Shown here: positions 22,926-35,690 of the stretch, piece after piece
Numbering within the stretch: position 1 is the stretch's first letter
Layout: every line of letters starts with the position of its first letter
Source of the DNA: Pegea sp. RAD2-039
Taxonomy: Eukaryota; Chordata; Thaliacea; Salpida; Salpidae
Reading direction: 5' to 3'
DNA: 64,000 nt
NCBI GenBank assembly: GCA_034620365.1
Contig: JAQGEQ010000127.1
Location: forward strand, 35,883 to 99,882
Program-made: the position numbers and the translations under genes
The notes under the pieces: generated by a model
Database searches by the model: none
The model's input: the letters and a program-made list of their open reading frames with translations, nothing else
What the model was told of the DNA's origin: nothing

Positions 22926-24217
22926 ATCAAAACTGATGATAAATACCTCTAGAACAATTGGGACATGATTTTTACTCCAGTGATACTTTCGTGAATTAAA
23001 TCTTTTAATGTTATGATAAGAATCTGAAGTGGTTTTACAATGTCTCTGTAATAAAAACGATGAGTTGAAATTTTATGATGATAAAGCAAAAGCTGCAGGT
23101 TTAGAAGTTAATTATTAAATTCAATTGTGAGCTGGTTCAATTGCTTCAAAAGATTTCGAAAAGCTGTGTTTACAAAATCGCTGTCAGCAAAAAGTACTAT
23201 TTTTAGGTTCCACATTTGTACATTTAAGATGAATTTAGGATGAAAATGTACTTACTAGTGTCTCAGTGATCACATTCTCTCTGTATTCACATGAAAGTCT
23301 CATGGTTTCGTTCTTCTCACCAGTTTTACGCAAGGATATTATAAACTTATTAATTTTTGGTTTACTATCAGATAAGATGCCAGCAAAGTCATTATAGGAC
23401 CACTAAAAAAATGAAATTTAAAAAGTCATTAAAATAAACCCAAATTAAAAAATATGTTAAAGAAGGTTGATCTATTCATTACTTAATTTTTATTTGTTTA
23501 AATGCATTAATTAAATATTGTTACATTAAATCTAAATTACAATGTGAAAATTCAACTAAAACTACCTCTAAAAATTCATACACTCCAACATTTTAAAATG
23601 AATTATTAGAATTAAAAAGAAGTTTTATAAAAATTATCTATACGTTGATACTATATTTAAAAAGTTATGTAAATATGTTTATATAAATCAAATAACCAAA
23701 GAAATATCAGAAAACTGAAGGTACTTGGTTAGTTCTTTCTAAAGAACTTGGGTTATATGTAGTAACAGCTTTTGTTCCAACTGCAAATAACCTTTTATAT
23801 CTGAAAACAAAATATATTAAAAAATCTGAAATTTATTTATTTACTTAACGTTAACACATGGCTGCAGATAACAAAACAAATTAGTTTTTAAGGTAATCAC
23901 AGAACCATATGACTATAATGAAAGGTCACAAGTACCATAGTTTAACATCAATAAGGTAAAAAATAGGAACACTGCAGAGGCATGGATATATATTTAACAA
24001 ATATTTACAAAAGTATTAACAAGATAAGTATTGTTTATATATATAAATAGTCTATAAAATTGTAAATAATAACTTCTTTAATTATGATGTTAAGTTTTAC
24101 ACCATAAACAATAAAGTCTTATAAACTGATATAAACAAATAATTACTTTCTTCTCCATGAATTTTTGGTTGCATAGTAACAAGCTATATCAACATTATCA
24201 GCAATAATTTGTGACAT
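22926..24217 (-). pseudogene. RME-8/DNAJC13-like gene, 5' four exons, truncated by LINE
   Basis: The minus-strand model has four exons: 24147-24217 (ATG), 23725-23800, 23256-23402 and about 22926-23045. Phases are compatible and no stop occurs across roughly 138 codons. The encoded sequence begins MSQIIADNVDIACYYATKNS, then [29 protein letters not shown], a KFIISLRKTGEKNETM strand, and HWSKNHVPIVLEV. This is the conserved N-terminal PH-like region of the endosomal J-protein RME-8. A complete RME-8 exceeds 2,000 residues and acts with Hsc70 and retromer on endosomes. Here the gene stops inside exon 4 where the LINE begins, and no J domain follows within the window. It could be a partial duplicate of a full gene elsewhere, or a gene killed by the insertion. 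Confidence 0.72.
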
Positions 24218-25385
24218 AATCCACTAACTTTCTTTTTGTCTTCAATTTATCTAAATGCCCCTAACATATATACACTAAAAAATAAAATCATTAAAATGGT
24301 TATTGATGAAATAAAACTTAAATAATAGTTTTTAGTTTTTTATGAATGCTTATAAACTAATATAATTGGAATATAAACAAGGCTTTGATCTATCAGTTTT
24401 AAAGTCATGAAATGATAAAACTAAATAATAAATAAAACAAAATTGGTCCAATGAAAATGAATAAATAAATTTGAAAAATTTTTCTATAAAATTATTATCA
24501 AAATATAATCTTATATCATTCTATATTCTAAAGTTAAAAGTATAGATTTTAATAAAGAAAAAGGAAAAATTAGTAAACATAAAAGTTTATATAATTCCTT
24601 TTAATATATAAAATGCTAAAATTTTCAGTATAAATACAAATTGAATTAAAAATGACCAAATTATTAATGATACAATGATACATTTAAAATTATTTGTTTT
24701 GTATAAACTACAAAAAACTCATATTTTTATAATTAGTCTTAAATTTACACAATTGTTAAGTATAGAACAAATAAATAGAGATAAAATCACAAAAAAAATT
24801 TAACATATAACTCATTAGACATAAATTATTTCCCAAAATCAATTTATTGAAAAGATAAACTACTTCAAAGTAATATTTGATTTAAAGTTGTTGTTAAAAA
24901 GTTTATATACAAATATTAATAAACAAATTTCTCAATAGACCTGTAAATGAAAGAAAACTGTTTCAACAAAATAACAAAAACCAAAAAGTAAAAAAAAAAA
25001 TTAAGAAAAAATTTGATATTTATTTAAAACATTTAATCATACAATAAGTTAAATAAGTAACAAAATATTTAATAAATAAGAATGAAATACTTTAATTAAT
25101 TAAATTTACTTTAAACATTTTTAAAATTTAATAATTAAGGCACAATGATTAAGTTAATAATTTATTTTGAAAACTAAAATGTTAAATTACTAAAAATATT
25201 TCAAAATAGATTATTGAATAACTATTTCAAAAATATTTTTAATAATTTTAATAACATGTTAACTATTACAAACGTTTTTTGGTTAAGATATACTATTTAA
25301 TACGAAAAATAAATTTTATTCGACGAATTTTATTTCAATAAAGCTTTTAAAACAAATTTTATAACATTTGTTAATAACTAAATAA
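24218..25385. other. AT-rich intergenic stretch
   Basis: Very AT-rich with many short homopolymer runs. No gene or repeat family could be supported. It would contain the promoter of the RME-8-like gene if that were ever active. Confidence 0.4.
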
Positions 25386-25777
25386 CGAAAAAAATTCAAC
25401 AAAATTTTAACTTGTTTATAATTATTCAAAATAATGTAAACAAAAGTTTAAAAAAACTTAGACTAAAATGGGCATTTTCATTTGTGGAAATATTTTGATG
25501 TAAGAATAGTTTTAAGTATTGAATTATTATTAACTGCTTATAGTGACTTTTGATTGAATTGAAAATTATAAAATTCATCAAGTATAGTCAGAATAAAAAT
25601 TCATGTAAGATGTAAAAACCACATAAATAGTTTGAAGCAACTTTTTTAGAATGTAATCCTAGTAATTTAACTTTATAGAAGCTACTATAGACCAAAACCA
25701 GTACTAAAAAAACTTTTTGTAAGTATATAAAAATCTATTGATACTAATAAACACCTTTGAGTATAATGAAAGCTTTA

Positions 25778-26202
25778 GCTTGCTAGAAGAATATTGTGAT
25801 TTCAAATTTTGTTACTCTTGGAATGGTTTGTATTGCCCGTACGTTTATTGTCATCTATGATAACATAGAGGTTAGTGATTACATTATTAAAAGATTGAAG
25901 TATGATAGAAACTAAAATGGTTTCGTTGCTAAAAATAAAGTTAAAGAAGAAATGAATTTAAAAGAAAATGGAAGAAGTTTTAAAATGGTAGAAAATTTCA
26001 TTACAAAACAAATTAAGGTAGACGCAGAAGTCAATTAACAGTTGTTTGAAATAAAGAAATCGAGTGAAGAAGATGAAAAAGTGGAAGGAAAAGACAAGAA
26101 GGAAGAACTTACTGAAACATGGAGTACTGAAATTTAAGATTTTAAAGAAATTGTGGAAGACAAAGCCGTTGACAACGATGATAAAATTTTTAAGAATAAC
26201 CT
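25778..26202 (+). pseudogene. Spacer coding remnant, unit 1
   Basis: The translation reads NFVTLGMVCIARTFIVIYDN, then EVSDYIIKRLKYDR, VKEEMNLKENGRSFKMVEN, TKQIKVDAEVN, a stop, QLFEIKKSSEEDEKVEGKD and KKEELTETWSTEI, then another stop. A further stop follows KYDRN. The stops sit at the same places in most later copies, so the gene died before the array amplified. The protein would have been acidic and lysine-rich. I do not recognise it. Confidence 0.5.
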
Positions 26203-28100
26203 AAATTATGAATGAACAAATGAAACATGTTAAATGAACAAATTAATTAATTAACTTTAGAGCACTTTAAAGAAATTTTCTGTATCTAAAATATCAGAAA
26301 CATTATTTTAAGTAATTATCTTAAAAATATAAAATTGGGTTTTTATGTAAATGGTTCATTATTTTATTATTATTGGTTCATTTAACGGCAAATATTTATT
26401 TTTCAGCAAGTTTTTATCAATGTCTTTAATTGAAAAAATTGTAAAGAGATTAATATTTAAAAACTATTTTGAATTTTTGTTGAAAAAGAATTTATTTTAA
26501 CGATTTCTTTCAAGATTTTCAAAAGTATTAAATTGCTTTAGTAGGAAACTTCGATCATTATTAATCTATGAATATCAATGTCTTTAATTGAAAAAATTTA
26601 AAATTGCACGACAAAATAGTTAATAATTTCAAAATTCTATTTCCTTAACTTTTGAAGTTTTTAACCGAAAATAAATTAATTATTATAGTTATACTAATTA
26701 TATAAACCTTTATATTAAAGAAATAGAAATATTCTTAAATTGAATCAAAGTAAACACTTATCTCTGGCATGTTTTATTTTAAAAACCTTTAATAAATTGT
26801 ATGAACTGAACGTCGACTTTTAATTTAGTAGAAGGAATTTCCCGAAACTTATGTTTTATTTAATAAAAATCGAATATTTTTAAAACACATTTTATAAACT
26901 CTTTTAATATTTTTCTTTGAAAATTGATATTGATAGCATTTGTTTTAACCTTTCACGGATGAATAGGAATCATTCGTGCACAAAATCAATTGTTAATATG
27001 AACATTTTTGGTTACAATCGAAGTTTCGTTCTTCATTGTTTTGTAAGGATTGAAATCTCATTTCCTCCCAGACTAAAATACACAATTTACTATATTCTTT
27101 ATTTTTTATATTTAGTTTCATGTCTGAGTCACTCGCGTTGTTCAAGCAGAAGTTGAACGGTTATAATATTACCAACACTGCTATTTCTAAACTGTAAATT
27201 TTTCCTTTTATTAATATTATTATAATTCTAATTTATAACAGATTGTATAAATTCTTTTTATTGCTTTTTATTCGAAGTTTGATATTAATAGCATTTGTTA
27301 AACTTTCACAGATGAATAAGAATCATTCGTGCACAAAATCGATTGTTAAAATAGTTCAACTTTGTACAGAGATATCAGACTTCTAAGGTTACTTATTGAT
27401 TGATGATAGCAAGTTTACAAGCAATGCTACTCGTCTAAATTACTTTTTCTATAAAGTGGTTTTTGGTATCAACATGTAAAAAGCCAATTAAAATTAATTG
27501 ATTGAATAATTATTAATAAATAATTCACATTTTTGAATAAATAATGAAATTTTGCATCATTGTTATTCATCGCGAATTTCTGGTTGCAATCGAAGCTCTT
27601 GTGCCTCATCCTTTTCATAATGATTAAAGTCTCATTTCTTCCCAGACTAAGATACACAATTTACTATATTCTTTACATACTTGATAAAAACAAAATTCAA
27701 ATATAGAATTTCGTTTGTAGAATTTAGAATAATATTTTAACAATGAAAATTCAACACTTTCTTATATTTAAGGTAACTATAAAGAAATTGTGTTTATTGA
27801 GAAAGCAAAAAAGTGTAGAATGGAATATTTAATTACTTGAAATATCTGAAGCATGAAACTTCCAGGAGTATTTAATAGTCTTTGTAAGATTGATCACAAC
27901 CATTAAAAACGTTTTTATGATCTTACATGAAATAAGATCTAACAAAAGAAATTCTATTTTTTGTTCCAGTTTACCTTTATTAAGAAACCCTTTTTTTAAC
28001 TATTACAAAGTAGAATAATAAGAAAGAAAAAAGATAATTTCACTATTAAAAGTAAGCATAGTCTGATCATTGTTGTAAAAAGAAAGTAGCTAAAAGTATT
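26203..28100. repeat. Spacer of array unit 1
   Basis: AT-rich spacer shared with the other units. At 27115-27200 it holds a LINE-type C-terminus: a GTTCAAGCAGAAGTTGAACG block and a YNITNTAISKL-like end before a stop. This is a divergent relative of the element at 22.1 kb. The sequence around 26930-27100 resembles the preceding part of that ORF with stops. No functional gene was seen. Confidence 0.5.
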
Positions 28101-28208
28101 TCAATTTCTTTCGATTTTAGATAGTCTTATTGGTGGGACTTGATTTTAAACTTTATTTTGAAAGACTTCAACTTAAACATTTAAAAGATTTTGCAGGATT
28201 TAATAGAA

Positions 28209-29719
28209 ATGAAGTCTATTGTATTAGCTTTAGTAACAGTTTTGATTTATGCTGTGAATACTGCAGGTGAAAATGTTCGAATAATTTATCATTAATAATG
28301 TTTGAAAATTTATTTCATTATTATAATACCCGCAAAGTATTATGCTTGATAAGAGAACCTCTTGCAAACATATTTTCTAACAAATAGTATAATAATACTG
28401 ATACTAGAAGTCTTTTAAATATTTATTAATACACATTCTGAATTTTTAATAACGACTTCAAAGTAAATATTTCTTAATTTAGATGGAATCAAATGTGTAG
28501 AGTATCTTGCTCTGAAATCAGAAAATACAGAAGAAGTAAATATAATTACAAGCGACGAAGCTGACTGTCCTGAATCCACATCCTGCTTCTTTGTTATATT
28601 TAAATCCCTTTCCGGTAAGAACAAAGAATATACAATCCAAAAATTTAAAATAATCAAACTTTAATTTCAATTCTAATTTTACTATTTGATAACTTTTAAA
28701 AAGCGTTTTAAAAACTTACTTATGAGTGAGTATAAGTTTGGTAAACATAATTTTCATCTCAATTGCAGGCGCAATTACAAACTATTTAGCACACTGTGTC
28801 GATTATACTCACGGTGATTGGAGCGATCCGTCCTTTTGTGAAGCAGAAGACTTAGAAACTTGCTCACAAAGCATCTGTTCTGAAGATCTTTGTAATAATA
28901 TTTCAATAATTCAGCCACCAACAACTCAGCCACCAACAACTCAGCCACCAACAACTGAGTCACCAACAACTCAGCCACCAACAACTCAGCCACCAACAAC
29001 TCAGCCACCAACAACTCAGCCACCAACAACTCAGCCACCAACAACTCAGTCTCCAACAACTGTGGTTGAAACAACAGCTGAAACAACAACTTATACTACA
29101 CCATCTTCAAGTATTACCTTCAATCTAATTGTTTAAAGACAAGTTAATTTCATTCTAATCTGTTTTTAAGAATGTCCACCTCTTGGTAAAGATAGAACAG
29201 TTGACTTCAATTGCTCAAGATTTTATGATGATTCATCTAAATGTGGACGTCGCCGAGCATGGTCTTGTGATTATTCTAGTTGGAGAGTTAATGTGTTGGA
29301 AGTGTTTTTAAAAGAATTTGCAGACAAAATGTAAATTTACAACTTTTTTTAAAAATTGTAAACTTTTTTATGTTTTATATAACAAAATTTTTAGTCCTGA
29401 AGATAGTGATTTTAAACTTCCTAAATGTGATAATGATGATGGCATCAGTTGTGAATCATCAGAAAAATGTTGTTACATCTCCTACAGTGGATGTCAAATC
29501 TGTCATTGCATCGACCATGATTACATTGGTAATTGATGAGTATTAATTTTTGAAATAGTTTCTACTTATTATCAATTGTTTACTAAAAGTGTATTAATGA
29601 TTTTAGATCAAACATATGTACAAAATATTTGGAAGCGAGATCAGCAATTATGGAGGAAGCTGTATAAGTTATACATCGAAGTTTATCCTGGAGAATCTGA
29701 CTATTTTAATACTTGTTAA
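28209..29719 (+). CDS. Secreted Ly6-like, mucin-repeat protein, copy 1 (intact)
   Basis: Six exons: 28209-28266, 28483-28614, 28769-29110, 29171-29330, 29395-29528 and 29607-29719, totalling 939 bases and 312 residues. Exon 1 encodes a signal peptide, MKSIVLALVTVLIYAVNTA. Exons 2 and 3 form an eight-cysteine module ending CSQSICSEDLCNN. That ending and spacing resemble Ly6/uPAR three-finger domains, though the N-terminal CxxC is absent. Ten PTTQ units (28912-29061) follow as a likely O-glycosylated mucin-like stalk. Exons 4-6 give a second cysteine-rich region: CPPLGKDRTVDFNCS, CGRRRAWSCDY, ESSEKCCYISYSGCQICHC, and a tryptophan- and tyrosine-rich end closing in NTC. The intron after exon 3 uses donor GTATTA in TCAAGTATTA. 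If retained, it yields a short form ending SITFNLIV. A splice acceptor 13 bases before the ATG suggests an untranslated leader exon upstream. The function is unknown; it was probably secreted or at the cell surface. Confidence 0.78.
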
Positions 29720-32700
29720 ACAAACGAAATCTTCCACAATATATTTCTTACATTAGTTATTTACTAACAATTGTAAATATTTCAAAAACTTTATACTTAG
29801 TAAAAGTGCTAACTGTTGTAACTTGTATATTTTAATTAAAAAATGTTTGACTAAATTCAGAAGAACATTAAAAAATAAAACTAATATCCACTAATAGAGA
29901 AATATTTTGTTGGTAATTTTTGTTCCGTAAAAGTTAGAGGTTTTACGAAAGTTCTTTCAATTTATTTGTTTTATTCAATGAAGCATAAGCTTCAATCTAT
30001 TGAAGCATAAGCAAAAAAAAGTAATTAACAAAAATTATTAAATTAAGTGAAAAAAGAAGCTGGCAGCATTATACATCACTTGTTAACAAAATTGTCCAAA
30101 TGTTATTTATTTCAAAGGATACCAATATTTTAAAATAAATAAATGACGCAAAAAAGATTAAACAAAATTTTAACTTGTTTATGATTTTCAAATTAATGTA
30201 GATTAATAAAACTCAAACTAAAATAGGCGTTTTCATGTTTGGAAATATTTTGATGTAAGATTAGTTTTATTTACTTGTTTATTAGTAACTGCTTAAAGTT
30301 ACTTTTGATTGAACTGAAAATTATAAAATTCATCGAGTGTAATTATAATAAAAAATTAATTTTAGATGAAAAAACCTCATAAATAGTTTAAAGAAACATT
30401 TTTGGAATGTAACTCTAGTAATTTAACTTTATAGAAGCTAAGATAGATCAAAACCAGGAATAAACAACATTTTCTAAATACATAAAAATTTACTGATACT
30501 AATTAACAATTTTGAATATAATGAAAGTTTTAGCTTGCTAAAAGAATTTTATGCTTTCAAATTTTGTTACTCTTGGAATGGTTTGTATTGCCCGTACGTT
30601 TATTGTCATCTATGATAACATAGAGGTTAGTGATCACATTATTAAAAGATTGAAGTATGATAGACACTAAAATGGTTTCGTTGTTAAAAATAAAGTTAAA
30701 AAAGAAATGAATTTAAAAGAAATTTGAAGAAGTTTTAAAATGGTAGAAAATTCCATTACAAAACAAATTAAGGTAGACGCAGAAGTCAATTAACAGTTGT
30801 TTGAAATAAAGAAATTAAGCGAAGAAGATGAAAAAGTGGAAGGAAAAGACAAGAAAGAAGAACTAACTGAAACATGGAGTATTGAAATTGAAGATTTTAC
30901 AGAAATTGTGGAAGACAAAACCGTCGTCAACGATGATAAGATTTTTTTAAAATAACCTAATTTAGTCTCAAATTTAATAAGTAATTAATCAATTTTCTTC
31001 GTTATAATTTATATTATAAAAACATTTTATTCAATTTAGAATAAAAACTAGTGAAGCCACAGCAGCAAAACATGTAAAGATAATCATTTACTAGATTTAT
31101 CACATATTTTATAATTGTATTGAACATAACAAATTAATTAATTAACTTTAGAGCACTTTAAAGAAATTTTCTGTATCTAAAATATCAAAAACATTCTTTT
31201 AAGTAATTATTTTAAAAATAAAAACTTTTGAGTTTTTATGCAATTGGTTCATTATTTCATTATTATTGGCTCATTTAACGGCAAGAATTTATTTTTCAGC
31301 AAGTTTTTAACAATGCTTTAATTGAAAAAATTGTAAAGAAATTAATATTTAAAAACTATTTTGAATTTTTTCTAGAAAAAGAATTTATTTTGACGATTTC
31401 TTTCAAGATTTTCAAAAGTATTAAATTACTTTAGTAGGAACCTTCGATCATTATTAATCTATGAATCTGAATGTCTTTGCTGTTTTATAAATCTAATTTA
31501 TCATTTAAATTGAATATCTTACTTAATTATAATTTGTAATTTGATAATGACTTATGATATTACTTTGAAATTCTGAACTATTCTGAATTAGCTTTCTAAA
31601 ATGAAGATCGAAAATATTTATGTATTTATTCTGTTTCATTTAAATAGTATTTTCAGAGTTACCGTTTTATGTCTATTTCTAAAAGTTTTAAAAATGTTTA
31701 AAAAATTTAGTTGTAAGAATGATGTTTAAAGATTTATTGTAAATGGTTTCATCTAACTGTATGGTACAAAACATTGTTATGATTTGATAGTAAAGTTGCT
31801 AATATTTATATTATTTCTCAATATCGCAAAATATATCAAAACACAATTGAAAACAAAATTTACTTAAAACAGATTTTCACTGTTACCAGCATGTCATTAA
31901 AGGTTTCAAACGAATAAAAATAAATGAATATAAATTTTTTTAACTTTAAAATACTCTTAAAGAAAAAGAACCAAACCAAAAAAAGTCTTGAGCTTTAATA
32001 ACAACAGGGATTAATTCTATGCTGATGCAAAGCAAAGACTCGTTGACAATTGTTTAATGAAAATAATCTTGGTGTAGTTATATGGCATCATTTTGAAAAG
32101 AAAAATAATTATTACTGAATGTTTAGATGTAGCAAATGTATCAAAAGTTATAAGTTGTTACAAACTAGTATAAAAAGATTACACTAAATCATATTAGGTT
32201 GAAAAATTGTTGATGGATGTCGTGTTAATTACCCTCAAATATGAGAGATTTAATTGCTGTTGTTGATTTATTATAAGAAAGAAAGATTTATTCAGTTTGA
32301 TGTTAAAGAAAAACATTTTATTTTGACATTTATGGTTGAAACCACGCATCTTCTATGTTTAAATAATTCTCTACAAGCAAAAATAATTCATTCAGTTATT
32401 TGGAGCAGTATCTACTTTTATACAAACTTTGCAAGATATAAATTACTCAAAGTATCGGTTTGTAATTTGTCAAATGCTTTTTAGCATCTTAATGAACCAC
32501 TTGAACCTTGTAAGTGAATTATATCTAGAAATTTTATTTTATGAATTTATTTATTCGAGCTTAATAAGTTTAAAATTTGTCAACAAAAAGTTTATAACTT
32601 CAAAAGTTGATTTCCTTAACCTTTGAAGTTTTAAACCGAAAATAAGTCACGTATTATAGTTATACCAATTATATAAACTTATATATTATAGAAATATTAA

Positions 32701-33490
32701 TATTCTTAAATTGAATCAAAGTAAAAACTTGTCTCTGGCACGTTTTATGTTATAAGTCTTTAATAACTTGTATGAACTGAACATTGAGTTTTAATTTATT
32801 AGAAGAAATTTTCCGAAATTTATGTTATATTTAATAAAAGTCGAATAATTTTAAAACACATTTTATAAATTCGTTTAACATTTTTTATTTGAAAATTGAT
32901 GATTGATTATCAATGATTCATTGTTCACAGATGAACAGGAATTATTCATGCACGATATCAATTGTTAATACATTTGTGGTTACAATCGAAGTTCTTGTTC
33001 CTCATCCTTTTCACAATGATTAAAGTCTCATTTCTTCCCAGACTAAATTACACAGTTTAATATATTCTTTACATACTTGATGAAAGCAAATTTCAAATAT
33101 AGAATTTTGTTTGTAGAATTTAGAATAACATTTTAACAATGAAAATTCAACACTTTCTTATATTTAAGCTAACTATAAAGAAACTGTTTTTATTGGGAAA
33201 GCAAAAAAATGTAGAATGGAATATTTAATTACTTGAAATATTTGAAGCATGAAACTTCCAGGAGTATTTAATAGTGTTTGTAAGATTGATCATAACCATT
33301 ACAAACGTTTTTATGATCTTACATGAAATAAGATCTAACAAAAGAAATTCTATTTTTTGTTCTATTTTACCTTTATTAAGAAACTCTTTTTTTAACTATT
33401 ACAAAGTAGAATAATAAAAAAGAAAAAAGATAATTTCACTATTAAAAGTAAGCATAGTCTGATCATTGTTGTAAAAAGAAAGTAGCTAAA
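29720..33490. repeat. Spacer of array unit 2
   Basis: Starts with the shared 3' flank of gene copy 1, including a small palindrome, GCTTCAATCTATTGAAGC, at about 29990 that recurs after copies 2-4. It contains the coding remnant listed at 30533-30955. The remainder is AT-rich and matches the other spacers. Open stretches around 32254-32626 are chance or decayed and have a close match at 38252-38624. Confidence 0.55.
30533..30955 (+). pseudogene. Spacer coding remnant, unit 2
   Basis: Same remnant as at 25778, with the shared stops after KYDR and after AEVN, but reading EIEDF where units 1, 3 and 5 have a stop. It has further private changes. Not recognised. Confidence 0.5.
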
Positions 33491-35690
33491 AGTACTTCAA
33501 TTTCTTTCGATTTTAGATAGTCTTACCGGTTGAACTTGATTTTAAACTTTATTTTGAAAGACTTCAACTTAAACATTTAAAAGATTTTGCAGGATTTAAT
33601 TGAAATGAAGTCTATTGTATTAGCTTTAGTAACAGTTTTGATTTATGCTGTGAATACTGCAGGTGAAAATATTCGAATATTTTATTGTTAATAATGTTTG
33701 AAAATTTATTTCTTTTTTATAATAAACGCAAAGTAGTATGCTTGAAAAGAGAAACTCTTACTAACATATATTCTCACAAATAGTATAATAATACTGATAA
33801 TAGAAGTCTTTTTAATATTTATTAATATACATTCTGAATTTTTAATAACGACTTCAAAGTAAATATTTCTTAATTTAGATGGAATCAAATGTGTGGACTA
33901 TCTTGCTGAAAGACCAGAAAATACAGAAGAAGTAAATATATATGAAAACGATGAAGCTGACTGTCCTGAATCCACATCTTGCTACTTTATTATATTTAAA
34001 TCCCTTTCCGGTAAGAACAAAGAATATACAATCCAAAAGTTGCAAAATATACAAACTTTAATTTCAATTCTAATTTTATTATTTGATAACATTTAAAAAA
34101 GCGTTTTAAAAGCCTACTTATGAGTGAGTATAAGTTTGGTAAACATAATTTTTTATCTCAATTGCAGACCCAAATACAATCTTTTCATCATATTGTGTCA
34201 ATATTAGTCCCGGTAGTTTTAGCGATCCGTCCCTTTGTGAAGGTGAAACCATAGAAACTTGCTCACAAAACTTCTGTTCTGAAGATCTTTGTAATAATAT
34301 TTCAACAACTCAGCCACCAACAACTCAGCTACCAACAACTCAGCCACCAACAACTAAGCTACCAACAACTGAGCTACCAACAACTCAGCTACCAACAACT
34401 CAGTCACCAACAACTGTGGTTGAAACAACAGCTGAAACAACAACTTATACTTCACCATCTTCAAGTATTACATTCAATCTAATTGTTTAAAGACAAGTTA
34501 ATTTCATTCTAATCTGTTTTTAAGAATGTCCACCTCTTGGTAAAGATAGAACAGTTGACTTCAATTGTTCAAGATTTTATGATGATTCATCTAAATGTGG
34601 ACGTCGCCGAGCATAGTCTTGTGATTATTCTAGTTGGAGAGTTAATATGATGGAAGTATTTTTAAAAGAATTTGCAGACAAAATGTAAATTTACAACTTT
34701 TTTTCAAATTTTTAACTTTTTTATTTTATATAACAAAATTTTTAGTCCTGAAGATAGTGATTTTAAACTTCCTAAATGTGATAATGATAATGGCATCAGT
34801 TGTGAATCATCAGAAAAATGTTGTTACATCTCCTACAGTGGATGTCAAATCTGTCATTGCATCGACCATGATTACATTGGTAATTGATGAGTATTAATAT
34901 TTGAAATAGTTTCTACTTATTATCAATTGTTTACTAAAAGTGTATTAATGATTTTAGATCAAACATATGTACAAAATATTTGGAAGCGAGATCAGCAATT
35001 ATGGAGGAAGCTATATAAGTTATACATCGAAGTTTATCCTGGAGAATCTGACTATTTTAATACTTGTTAAACAAACGAAATCTTCCACAATATATTTCTT
35101 ACATTAGTTATTTACTAACAATTGTAAATATTTCAAAAACTTTATACTTAGTAAAAGTGCTAACTGTTATAACTTGTATTTTATAATTAAAAAAAGTTTG
35201 ACTAAATTCAGAAGAACATTAAAAAATAAAACTAAGATCCACTAATAGAGAAATGTTTTGTTGGTAATTTTTGTTCCGTAAAAGTTAGAGGTTTTACGAA
35301 AGTTCTTTCAATTTATTTGTTTTATTCAATGAAGCATAAGCTTCAATCTATTGAAGCATAAGCAAAAAAAAGTAATTAACAAAAAATATTAAATTAAGTG
35401 AAAAAAGAAGCTGGCAGCATTATACATCACTTGTTAACAAAATTGTCCAAATGTTATTTATTTCAAAGGATACCAATATTTTAAAATAAATAAATGACGA
35501 AAAAAAATTCAACAAAATTTTAACTTGTTTATGATTTTCAAATTAATGTAGTTTAATAAAACTCAAACTAAAATAGGCGTTTTTATCTTTGGAAATATTT
35601 TGATGTAAGATTAGTTTTAATTACTTGTTTATTAGTAACTGCTTAAAGTTACTTTTGATTGAATTGAAAATTATAAAATTCTTCAAGTGT
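32890..35690 (+). repeat. Near-identical segment, first copy
   Basis: Aligned at an offset of 5,998 with 38888-41688, with only isolated differences (for example at 33449 and 33692). Outside this segment divergence between the units rises. It covers the whole of gene copy 2, including its nonsense codon. Confidence 0.8.
33605..35070 (+). pseudogene. Secreted Ly6-like, mucin-repeat gene, copy 2 (nonsense codon)
   Basis: Exons as in copy 1: 33605-33662, 33879-34010, 34168-34464, 34525-34684, 34746-34879 and 34958-35070. All splice sites are kept. A TAG at 34614-34616 replaces the Trp codon of RRRAWS in exon 4. The product would stop after 192 residues, removing most of the second cysteine module. 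Exons 5 and 6 remain open, and otherwise the reading frame would encode 297 residues. The mucin tract has only seven units (34311-34415). The Ly6-like part has diverged from copy 1: it reads CVNISPGSFSDPSLCEGET where copy 1 has CVDYTHGDWSDPSFCEAED. The truncated form still keeps signal peptide, Ly6-like module and stalk, so it may be a working short protein. Confidence 0.7.

Noticed and set aside
22624..22968. 114-codon plus-strand ORF
   Set aside because: It is antisense to the LINE ORF and the RME-8 exon.
28741..28768. Gene start just upstream of exon 3 in copies 1, 4 and 5
   Set aside because: The ORF extends back through an intron and its acceptor. The signal-peptide exon and matching phases show the real start is further upstream.
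28415..29089. Minus-strand ORFs opposite the Ly6-like gene
   Set aside because: They run antisense to exons with clear splice sites and signal peptide, and have no support of their own.
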